Under the pieces are notes generated by a model that was not told where the DNA came from, did no database searches, and saw only the letters and a program-made list of their open reading frames with translations. A stretch of DNA of 64,000 bases from positions 62,001 to 126,000 of the forward strand of contig JAQGBZ010000086.1 of NCBI GenBank assembly GCA_034687125.1. Direction: 5' to 3'. Origin of the DNA: Neelides folsomi (lineage: Eukaryota; Arthropoda; Collembola; Neelipleona; Neelidae). Both the position numbers and the translations under genes were made by a program. The stretch's first letter is position 1; every line of letters begins with the position of its first letter. Below are positions 22,317 to 31,540 of this stretch, piece by piece.

Positions 22317-23125
22317 TGGAAATAGCCTTAAAACGAAACAAGACCGTGTGTTGTTCAACTGTGAGAAATTTTCGTATGAAAGAAAGGATTAAGCCATTTC
22401 ACGTAATTAAGAAACCCCAAAAAACTAAAATTAATATTGAAGACAGATTATGGTTCTGCGAATATCTAAGTAATTGGACTGAAGAAGACTCAATTCATTT
22501 AGTCCCAAGTGATGAATTCTTTATTTATCACGCAAGGAAGCCCAACTTTCAAAACGATAGGGTTTGGGCAAAATCAATTTGTGAAATTGAAGATTCGGAA
22601 AGAATTGTGGAACTTCCAGGTTACCCTACTTGTGTTGGTGTTTTCATATGTTTCACAATAAAGTCACTAATGTTTGTGATCAAAGAAAAAGGACAAACAT
22701 GGGATGGGGCTTATGAAATCCTTAAGAAAAATGCGATTCCTTTCTTAAAAGACAAAGAAAACGTGATTGATCCAAATGAGGTAACATTCCTCCATGACCC
22801 TGCACCCTGCATGAAGGCTTTGCTCACACAAGCACTGTTGAGAGAAAACAATATTGACTTCTTTGACAATTTCCAATGGCCAGGAAATTCTCCTGGTTTG
22901 AATCCAGCAGAACATTTGGGTGCGTTGTTGAAGGAGAAAGTTGAAAAACAGTTAATTGAAGACTTCCCGAACAATGACTTTTCAAATGATCAATTCATTC
23001 AAATCATTACTTCAGTGTTACAAAACATGAAAAGCGACACCGATTTGTTCAAATCACTTCTCATTTCTTTTCCAAAGAGAATTGAAGCAGTAAAAATTGC
23101 AAAAGGAGGAAATACCGATTATTGA
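22310..23125 (+). CDS. Tc1/mariner (IS630-type) DD37E transposase ORF
   Basis: The frame is open from 22271, and its first ATG is at 22310 (271 residues). It begins with part of a helix-turn-helix (CSTVRNFRMKERIK). Catalytic signatures follow: first Asp in LVPSDEFFIY with NDRVWAK after it, second Asp in FLHDPAPCMKALL, and Glu in GNSPGLNPAEHLGALLKEKV. There are 37 residues between the second Asp and the Glu, so it belongs to the DD37E group. All three catalytic residues are present. The usual SPDLNP is SPGLNP here. It overlaps the FLYWCH ORF by 7 bases (46 counting from the frame opening) in a different frame. The product would cut and paste the element at TA sites. Whether it is made in this copy is uncertain. 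Confidence 0.8.
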   Translation: MVMEIALKRNKTVCCSTVRNFRMKERIKPFHVIKKPQKTKINIEDRLWFCEYLSNWTEEDSIHLVPSDEFFIYHARKPNFQNDRVWAKSICEIEDSERIVELPGYPTCVGVFICFTIKSLMFVIKEKGQTWDGAYEILKKNAIPFLKDKENVIDPNEVTFLHDPAPCMKALLTQALLRENNIDFFDNFQWPGNSPGLNPAEHLGALLKEKVEKQLIEDFPNNDFSNDQFIQIITSVLQNMKSDTDLFKSLLISFPKRIEAVKIAKGGNTDY

Positions 23126-23175
23126 CTTTTGTTATGTGAGGCATTATTTTGAAGTTATTAAATTTGAAATTTGAA

Positions 23176-23301
23176 ATATCATTATGAAATTATACCTATT
23201 AATGCAGTTTTTTGTGCTCTTTCGAATGGTATAGGTCTCATGTTCCTGAGAAATCTAGAAGTCATCGAACCGATACCCCTCAATCTATTATAATGACACT
23301 G
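23176..23301 (-). repeat. Right terminal inverted repeat of the Tc1/mariner-type element
   Basis: Inverted copy of 21039-21164, ending GACACTG and followed by TA. Confidence 0.9.
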
Positions 23302-23303
23302 TA

Positions 23304-24060
23304 TAACAAGAGGGACCTTTAAACATATGCCATGCTTTATCAGTATTTATAATTTTATTATTGTTATTATTTAAATTGCTACCTACAGAAAGTGATATTG
23401 TTAAAATACTTTAAATTATTTAATGTTTATTTAAAATTTAAAATTATATAGATGATTTTTAACTTGTAGTTTTGTAATAATTTAATTTCGTAATTAATAA
23501 TTACCATGTCAATATGAAGAGAGTTGATTTTATCTTCCATTTGAATTTCCATAGCTTGAAAATTTAACACACGATTAAAAATATTAATTTAACGGAATAA
23601 GCGAAGAATATGGGCTCGGATGATTTTGACTATTTCTAGTACTTATTTTATACAATTTGATAGTGCTGATTACGAATCTGAATGTAGTTTTAGTAATGCA
23701 AAATTAAAATAAAAAAATTAGATTAAGTTTTATGTCAAAAAGGGAATAAGTGTCGAATAAGGGCGGAAGTCGGAAGTCTGAAAAGGTACTTTAGATGTTT
23801 TCCTACTAAATCGATCAAAATTAAAAGTGTTCGAAAATTCATTGTAATCTTTATTAAATGTTACATTTAAATCCTTAAATTAAACAACTAATTAAATTAA
23901 ACTTAAAAAAAATCAAATGTGGTTAATTATTTCATTAAATCCCTCATCTTTTATTTCGTCAATTAGATAATATAATTAAATTACAATTAAATTTTAATTT
24001 ATTTATATTGTCCCATTTTTTACAAAGGTTATTAATTCTCGAATTAAAAATTTTAATTTG
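23304..24060. other. Intergenic gap
   Basis: A+T-rich DNA between the transposon and the first Cys-rich gene. The first about 85 bases may continue the ORF interrupted by the transposon. Nothing else is recognisable. Confidence 0.5.
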
Positions 24061-25332
24061 CTACCACTTAATGGCAGGAAAGCATTCGATGGTTTTTTCA
24101 ATGCTACCCCAATAGCATCCCTTATTTTCCTTAGGACAAGTGCACCAACAACCAAAAATGTGATCGCCTCCTGAGCCGAAAGTACTACGAATTTCGCTTT
24201 TTTGCATAGACGGATCATTTTTGCACGCCTCTGGGCAAATCCCACTACAATTGTTTTTCCCTTTGTAAGTAAAACAATCGCAATCGCATTGATCTTTTCC
24301 TGGAACAAAAGTTGAGGGTTGTTCGTAAGAATTCATCCAAGTGCCGCATTTTTTTTCGCAAGTTGATTTGCAATACTTTGCACCTGCCGAAATCCCAACT
24401 GGTTTGGTGTAAAAAGGATACGTTGGCTGGAAAATTAAAAATTTATAAAAAATATTATTTGTCCTTGTCAAAATAACATGAAGACTCGAAGACGGTCAAG
24501 GTATAGATAATCGACCCAAAACTGGCAAACATTTCCCGAAAATGGGCAGTGGTTAGTAATTTATAATTAAACACGTAGTTGCCCGTTTAGGGGTCCATTG
24601 TCTACACTTTGACCCTCGAAAACTCATGATGTATGTTTAACTAATAATACAGATAAGATAATTTAACTCCTTCGTCAGTGTTATTTTTCATTGTTTTTAG
24701 CTTCAATCATATTTGGGAAACTGTGTGTTTTTACCCAAGTAAATTGCCTTCTAGCTTTTTTATTCACTGTCTCCTCACTCTTTTCGTCTGAGTCCTAAGA
24801 ATAATTTTGTAAAAGTTGTGACAATGTTATTTTAATTAAAATTCTTTTAAAATATTAAATAAATTAATATACTTTTGGCGCGGTGTTATTTGTTGACTTC
24901 AATTATTGTATGTAAAATAGGTTTAAAATATTTTACTACCATATCCTGAAGTATAGCTCGTGACTCATCTTATTTTTACGATAATGTTATATAGATTAAC
25001 ATCAAATAGAATGCATTCTGAAGTTTTGATAATAATAGTATATGTTTTCTTTCCTATTTTCATTATCCTACCTTAACTGGTATTATCTATTTTTGTTACT
25101 GGGAGCTTTCTCCTCGTCTACTGGTAAAAAATCTTTTTTACTCCTGGGAATTTGTTTTGTTTTATTGGGACTTTAAATGGTATTTATAATAAAATAATTA
25201 AAAAACGAAATCAATTTTAATAATATTTTTAATTACCTTAACCTCATTGGAAATACTTGACTCGATCAAAATGAAAATACTCAATACGAATAACATTTGA
25301 CATATTGCAAAAATATTTGATTTAATAATCAT
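24061..25332 (-). CDS. Secreted 14-Cys protein, paralogue A
   Basis: Two exons on the minus strand, 25332-25237 and 24426-24061, join phase 0 to 153 residues; the intron is 810 bp. A signal peptide is clear (MIIKSNIFAICQMLFVLSIF ...). The mature part has 14 cysteines: YCKSTCEKKC, 19 residues, CDCDC, 8 residues, CSGICPEAC, 24 residues, CWCTC, 6 residues, C, 10 residues, C. This is the module CX3CX3C-x(n)-CXCXC twice, then two more Cys. Paralogue B, transcribed the other way, has the same pattern with nearly identical spacing. The ATG at 25332 was chosen over an upstream one because its signal peptide and position match paralogue B. I do not recognise the family. A defence, cuticle or reproductive secretion is possible but not shown. 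Confidence 0.8.
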
Positions 25333-25494
25333 TTTTAGTTTTGTAAAGAATATAAGTAATTTCAAATATAAATAATTGTGAAAAATTAAACTTCTAGTTT
25401 TCAAATATGTTGAATGAATGCTGACTGCAAATACTTTTTATTTTTATGCCAATTTTATAGGTCTTGAAATTAAAATAACTTATTAATTAATTTA

Positions 25495-25606
25495 ATGAGA
25501 AATATGGTATTAAAATAGAGTTAACTAATTCAACTGGTGTTGAATTTATAATGAGAAATATGGTATTAAAATAGAGTTAACTAATTCAACTGGTGTTGAA
25601 TTTATA
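25495..25606. repeat. 56-bp tandem duplication between the two 14-Cys genes
   Basis: The unit 25495-25550 (atgagaaatatggtattaaa...) is repeated without visible change at 25551-25606, and about 14 bases of a third copy follow. The near-identity indicates a recent duplication. It lies in the shared upstream region of the divergent gene pair. Confidence 0.9.
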
Positions 25607-25900
25607 ATGAGAAATTTATAGTGTAAATTAAATTCAAACGTCAAAGATTTTATCCGAATTAATGAAAGAGATGAATTGTTATGCTAATGAGTAGTAATGA
25701 GAATGCGATCATTATTTAATATTTCATTTTCGAATTACTCATCCTTTAGAGCAATAAATTAATTATTATGGTGCGAATTATATATTTTTTATGAATTAAT
25801 TTGGGTGAAAAGTGAAAAAAGGAAACTTTGAATAAATTTAAAAAAAATTAAGACGCAAAATTCCGAGAAAAATATGTAAATTTTAATAATTCAAATGATA

Positions 25901-25910
25901 TATATATAAG
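25901..25910 (+). promoter_or_regulatory. Probable TATA box of 14-Cys paralogue B
   Basis: TATATATAAG lies 104 bases before the ATG at 26014, at a reasonable distance for a short 5'UTR. It fits a strongly or tissue-specifically expressed secreted protein gene. Confidence 0.5.
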
Positions 25911-26013
25911 TTCAAAAGTGGATAAATTCATAATAATTGACTATTAGTGTTTTCAAACTTTATTATCGTTCTTATTACCAAAATCAATTAAGCGTTTAAA
26001 AAATTTAATAAAA

Positions 26014-26604
26014 ATGAAATTGCAAACAAGTGGATTATTTCACATCGTGATTTTCCTTGGAATTTTATGCTTAATTAAATCAAGCACTCTGAGTTTTCCT
26101 AAGGTAAAAATTTTAATCTTTATTATAGAATTTTATTCATATTATTTGGCTACGATTCTAAAATTCTAAAATATTGGAATTTCATTTCATCGCGAAATGT
26201 TAAACAATTTATAGGTTTTGGACCAAATTGACAAAAACAAATATACGGAAATTGATGAACATTGCGAAAGTCCATGTTACAAAGAATGCGATGGCTGGAC
26301 GATTTCGGACAAACAGCCGCTAAATTTCAATCCCCAGACTGACAATTGCACTTGCGAATGCTTTACGAGCCGTGGGAAAAAAGCCAAAACCCTTTGTAGA
26401 GATACTTGTAAGGAAGTTTGTCAAGATCCTGATTCAAGATTTGGATATGGTACAATTGGCTACGGAATTGGTCAGAAAACAAAAAGGGTTTACTTTTGCA
26501 GCTGTAATTGTGTCAAAAACAATGCAGAATGTTGGTGGATGAGCTTCACCAATCAAACCAAATGCTTCGATAAAAATGAATTGGCCCAAGCCAAAAGATT
26601 GTAG
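26014..26604 (+). CDS. Secreted 14-Cys protein, paralogue B
   Basis: Two exons, 26014-26103 and 26215-26604, join phase 0 to 159 residues. The signal peptide is MKLQTSGLFHIVIFLGILCL plus a short tail. The mature part has HCESPCYKEC, 19 residues, CTCEC, 11 residues, CRDTCKEVC, 25 residues, CSCNC, 6 residues, C, 10 residues, C, so all 14 cysteines of paralogue A are matched. Shared non-Cys positions include KQP/EQP before F-x-P, the CFT-x-[KR]GK turn after the first CXCXC, and the Trp before the penultimate loop (C-x-W). The intron sits at the same place and phase as in paralogue A, so the pair arose by inverted duplication of one gene. Overall identity outside the Cys framework is low, so the copies are old or fast-evolving. 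AATAAA motifs follow the stop. Confidence 0.85.
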
Positions 26605-27201
26605 ATTATTATCATGTTGGTCATATCGCCAAATCTTAGAACCTTAATTTATGTTAAGGCATTTAATTGTAAAAATAAATTTTACGCGATGCTTATTTGG
26701 CTCAGCAACAATAAATAAATTTATTTTATTTCACCGACAAACACCGTTTATGCATTAATAAATTAATCAGTTGCATGTTTAATGTGAAAAATATTCTTTC
26801 GTTGAATTAATTAAATGCTCATTTACATTAAAATTCATTTCGTCAATTGAAACAAGTCTTTGTCAAAATTCTTTGATAGAAAAAATTCATCTAGCCAACT
26901 TTAGTTTCATTTACATTTTTGGAATCGACGCAATCGAGAATGTAATCAAAATGATAAAGATTTGGAATCCTACTTTTATTTTCATTTATTGAATAAACAT
27001 TCGACAAGAGCAACTTTTAAACATCCAACTTCCAAGTCCAATTTTGTTGATAAATGATTTTTAAAATTTGAAATTGTATTGGTTGGATAATACTTAAACG
27101 AAGAATCGCTTTGAAGATAAATGTAAAAGTCGTCCATCTTTTATGATTGCCAAAGTATGAATGAATAATTATGCATTAAGTAAAATATATATATTTTATT
27201 T
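26605..27201. other. Intergenic gap
   Basis: 3' flank of paralogue B, with poly(A)-type AATAAA motifs near 26674 and 26710. The rest is A+T-rich with no supported gene. Confidence 0.55.
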
Positions 27202-28267
27202 TTAAAGATTTAAACACCTGCATAGGGCATTCATCAAATCAAAGAAATTTTGTTCATGGCACTTTGGATGTTTTTGAAAAGAAATTAAAATTTTTCCAAA
27301 TGTGATTGGAAAATACATGTCATATAAAAGTACAAGATCTTCTCCATAAGAAATAAAACTTACACCTACATTATTTCTCACATGATGTTCAATTTTAACA
27401 GTAATTCCTTGCTTTGTTTTATTATAATCACTTGGATCAATATTTCCATCCTGTAAATATTTTTCCAAGACATTCATTGAAGCGTCAGTTGTAAAATCTT
27501 GATGACAAGTTTTTAAGCGATTAAATTTAGTGTTTGAGAGTAAAGTTTGAGCCTGAACAAAATTATTCACATTTGATAAATACTTTGAAAACAGTTTTAA
27601 AACGAAATACTCAAAACGAGCAAAAGGAATTTTTATTTCACTATGAGGGGCATCTGATAAAATAAAGTTTTGGGTTCAATTGTAAATTTTAAGACCATTT
27701 AAACCTTTTGTTAAATTCTTATATTTGAAAACATTAATCGTATAATTTGCAAAATTGTTAATTAATTGATGTTTAATTTCAACGGATAAATCACAATTTA
27801 TATGATTACAAACTTGAACAAATGGCAATTTGGTCCTTCCACAAAATCCCTATTCTTATATGGTAATGGATGAGTTACAGTTAAAATTTGACTCTTTTTA
27901 ATTACAAGTTTAAACCCTGCACATTCAGCATTTGATATAAATCCATTCTTTAAAGCAGGAGATAAATCTTGGGATGGCGTAGGTTCAGTTTCTTCAATCT
28001 GTGCAGGTGTCAAAATTCCATGGTGCAGTTCATTGAGTGAGTCGGGTGGATCAGTAAAGGAAAATACTATTACACTCGTTGGTGATTCAACTAAAAGTTA
28101 AAGTTTATTAGAATAATTTAGAAAATTAAACGACTTAATGCCAAGATTATTATAATTATGAATTTCTCACTTTGCGGCAAAAATGATTCTGGTGAAGAAA
28201 TTGAATTAAATGCTTCCTTCAATATGTCAAAGTCAGAATCAATATTTGATGCTTCATGTAACTCCAT
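27202..28267 (-). pseudogene. Unrecognised gene or pseudogene with uncertain splicing
   Basis: Minus strand. Exon 28267-28171 (MELHEASNIDSDFDILKEAF ...) joins in phase, through GTGAGA and cttttag, to a block 28090-27798 rich in Glu/Thr/Pro and then hydrophobic residues (KLVIKKSQILTVTHPLPYKN). A third block, 27653-27202, follows a ttttatcag acceptor and ends in NALCRCLNL. Between them, about 27800-27660 reads as protein only after a change of frame, and I could not find donors that join all blocks. Either an exon boundary is non-standard or the gene is decaying. Codon use in the blocks looks coding. I know no family with these motifs. It starts about 80 bp downstream of the end of a RING fragment on the same strand. 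Confidence 0.35.
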
Positions 28268-28345
28268 TTTTGAATTAAAATGAAAGGTATTAAACAAAAT
28301 GTCACAATTGGAGTTACACCTCCCAACTCCAACTTTATTAGCCCC

Positions 28346-28526
28346 TTAAGATAAAAAGACAATAGTTTTTGTATTTATTTTTAATCTACATATTGGACAT
28401 GACCAAACTTTAGTTGAACAATCTTGACATGTGATAAAATGTGAGCAGGGATTAAAATCGTCCCTGAATTCGACGATTTTTAAAGCTCTAAATAAATTTC
28501 GGAAAAATTGACAAGCTTGGAGACCT
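28346..28526 (-). pseudogene. RING-finger C-terminal fragment
   Basis: Minus-strand frame ending at 28346 reads FNPCSHFITCQDCSTKVW, then SCPICRLKINTKTIV. This is the second half of a C3HC4 RING (C-x-H-x3-C-x2-C ... C-x2-C) as in E3 ubiquitin ligases of the IAP/MIB type. The first zinc-binding Cys pair is not visible upstream before a stop. AATAAA follows directly after the stop. It is either the last exon of a gene whose earlier exons are lost, or a pseudogene fragment. Confidence 0.5.
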
Positions 28527-28667
28527 CAATCATCCAAATCTGAGCAACTTATATGGTATATTTTGAGTTTTCTAAAATATTGAGCCAGAAGCTTATTGTA
28601 GGAGCTAGACTTAATTACTATAGTGAATATACAGCCTTAATATTTTTTTAAACGAATGAATGTGAAC

Positions 28668-29640
28668 CACAATGAGTGCCAATTGATGAGTTCTTCCAAA
28701 ATAAACTTTTGTCAACAAGAATTTTCATTTCAACACTTTGATTTATTCATGTTTTTCAAAAAAGTAGAACATTTAAAAATTATTTTTATTTAATTACAAT
28801 TTCATATCAAGAGTCCGCGGTTCATTTTTAAATTCTTCTATTTTAAAATCAATTCACACACACTCACAAACGGCCTATTTGTTCATAGACGAGGAACTTT
28901 TTAATTATTCCTTAATTACTTGTACAATTTACATTATTAATTTACATTATTATTATAATGCTCAGTTTTAATTATAATCTATTTCCGAGCAACTTGCACT
29001 CGAGATTTAGAGGTCCTATTAAGTGCATTATTAAAATTCTCAGTTTAGTTAGTAACAATATTTTAATAATGCACTTGATAAGGCCTCTAAATCTCGAGCG
29101 CAAGTTGCTCGGGAATAGATTATAACTCCTTGAACTCATAAAGAACATAAATTATTTAATTCCATATAATAAATTTCTTTTTCTTAAAAGTATAACAAAC
29201 ATTTTGATAAATTTATTAGATTCATTTCTGTTTTGAAAGTTTTAATAAGTTACATTTTATTAAACTCTTCAACACTACGGTTTTCACACATTTGGTTTTT
29301 TTACATTATTGAAATTCCTATTTACTTGCGAAACAAATTCACAATTAAAAATTCTTTACTTATATGAAATTTATTGCAGTTAACTGTATTTGTAAAATAA
29401 ATTGTGATTAAATTATTTAAACTTTTTGAAATGATGTTGCGAGAAAAAGACAAATACCCAAGACAATTAATTACTACAATGTGAAAATATCATAAACAAA
29501 AATAATTAATAATTTTAAACTGTGTTAACCATAAAGTGTAATAATCAAAATGATTTAGGAATTTCTAGAAGCCGTAAAATTTGAATGTGAATGAAGGGGA
29601 AATGATTAAAATGATTAAAGGGGTAATAAAACACGCATTT
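28668..29640. repeat. Unclassified dispersed repeat, copy B
   Basis: Similar to 17690-18500 in the same orientation, from gagtgccaattgatgagttc to the gtaataatcaaaatgattta block and about 100 bases beyond. It differs by scattered substitutions and by an extra foldback at 28972-29125 that copy A lacks. It has no ORF. Together with copy A it brackets the transposon and the 14-Cys gene pair. Confidence 0.6.
28972..29125. mobile_element. 154-bp foldback nested in repeat copy B
   Basis: Arms of about 65 bases are nearly perfect inverted copies (ttccgagcaacttgcactcg / cgagcgcaagttgctcggga), with a short loop of about 20 bases. Copy A lacks it at the matching place, so it inserted after the copies separated. 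It is a MITE-like palindrome with no coding capacity. Confidence 0.7.
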
Positions 29641-31540
29641 AATTACTCATTAAATATTCATTAAACATCATTTAATTCAATAAAACTAAATAAACTCTCA
29701 TAAATATGTCATAAATTGAACTTTGCATTCAATGTATGGGAATTGAATTAAAAGGAACCTTTAAGTTTATTTATTTAAACTGTCTGTTGGGATGTTGCGA
29801 GTTCCTCATGGACGAATTCCCCATGAGTTAAATTAACATTCTGATAAATATTCATTTATTAATTTACATTTAACTTAAGGTGTAATTAATTCTTTTAATT
29901 AAAGAAATAAAATAAAACTCGGACTTCGTAAAAAAACTAAATTCATAAGTTATTAAAAGCAAATTATTATAATTTAACTTTGTTACACATTTAGCTTAAT
30001 TGCATTTTCGTTATTTGCGCTGTTCTGTTAATTTACTTTTATTTATGTGAGGAGCGGATGTATCTAATTAAAATATAAATTAAATATCATTTACTTATTT
30101 GTAATTCATGGTATTTGATACGTTTATGATCTATTTGATTTTCTATGAATTTGATATTTAGTCATTTTGATACAGTTTTGATTTTGGATATAGTTTTTAC
30201 ATTGTCGTTATTTAAATATGTTTTTATTATTTGATATCATTCGATCGAAATTTCTATTTAATTCTAAATTGTCTTGATTTTAATTAATTTAACTTTTATT
30301 ATTTAACATGTCTGACAATTTATCGTCGTGATACATTGGTTTGACTTTTTCCTTATTTAATTTCACGTTTTTTACCACAAGAAATATAATTATGGAAAAT
30401 AAACTAAAAAACTTCCTCTACATTAAAACTCAAATTAACTCAAACACACTCATAAAAAGACAAATTCAATTAACTCATATAATGTTAATATATTTTGTAC
30501 ATAATATGAATTACATGCTTAAAATCACTTATTGTTAACGTTAACTTAAAATTAACTATTTAACTAAAATGTTCAAAATGCACACGTAAAATGTAAAAGA
30601 AATCAATATTTTAAAACTCATTGACAAGTTATTTAAAGTTGGACTCAAAGGTTATTTATTAATTTAAAATATTTTTAAATTCAAAGTTTTCAAAGGTTGA
30701 CATACAAAAATTGACGTAAAATAAATCTAATAAATATACTTCGAATTAATCATAATTAAATTAATATTTAATTTGGTTATTCGGAATTGAGCCTACTTTT
30801 ATTAAAATCATAAAACTTTGTTAGTTTTGTTATTTAAAAGAACCACACTCACGCTCCAAATATTTCTCATACATTTTAGTCAAATAAATCAAATGGTAAA
30901 TACAAACATGACCTTTATACAAACTTTTTACAAACTGACGTCAAGAGTCAATATCATACTTCATACAATTGTATATTTTATTATATACACTCTTTTTTAC
31001 AAGTTTTGTGTGTAAATGCTATAATTGATATTATTATATCTGTACGTAGATTATTTATTTAAACTTATAGCTAATCTTACATTTATTATTATTATTTTGC
31101 CGATAGTAATTGAATAAGAAAGAGATATAAGAAAGGGCCTATTTCGAATTATATATAAAATGATATACTGCCAGGCCTAAATATAAATATTTTAAATATT
31201 TGATCTTAAATAAAAGGAGAGTAAAATTGTAAGACTTTGAAGACTCATTCTCAGACTTGGCATCGGCCAAAAAGGTTCCATGAGAAAATATATTCATTAC
31301 AATTAATTATAGTACATTTTTTTTACTTAATTACATATAAGTATTTATTAAAGTAGATACCATTAACTAACTAATTAGTACTTTGATAAATTAAATTACT
31401 TTAATAAATCGTAATTAAATTGTTGGTTTACAATAATTAGTCCTTTATTTAAATTAATAGTAATTGGGGGTCTGCGGAACACGACGGCGGGTTTTGAGTA
31501 TCAGTCGGATTGAGATATGCGGTTTTTGTTTATTTGGTGT
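29641..31540. other. Intergenic gap 3' of kirre
   Basis: Strongly A+T-rich. It should include the 3'UTR of the kirre homologue on the minus strand just below 31541. The ORFs at 30341-30538 and 30818-31015 are low-complexity and unconvincing. Confidence 0.5.

Larger units (their letters stand above)
21039..23301 (+). mobile_element. Tc1/mariner-type DNA transposon with FLYWCH and DD37E ORFs
   Basis: A 2263-bp element flanked by TA on both sides (21037-21038 and 23302-23303), the Tc1/mariner target duplication. Its ends are inverted repeats of 126 bp (21039-21164 and 23176-23301) starting CAGTGTCATTATAATAG. They differ at only about four positions, so the insertion is fairly recent. It carries two overlapping plus-strand ORFs, a FLYWCH zinc finger and an IS630/Tc1-type DDE catalytic domain, and a 17-bp minisatellite. 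The ORFs are in different frames around 22300-22316, and the helix-turn-helix region seems divided between them. So this copy either has one frame break or uses a small intron or frameshift. It inserted into an older ORF at 20644-21158. Confidence 0.9.
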
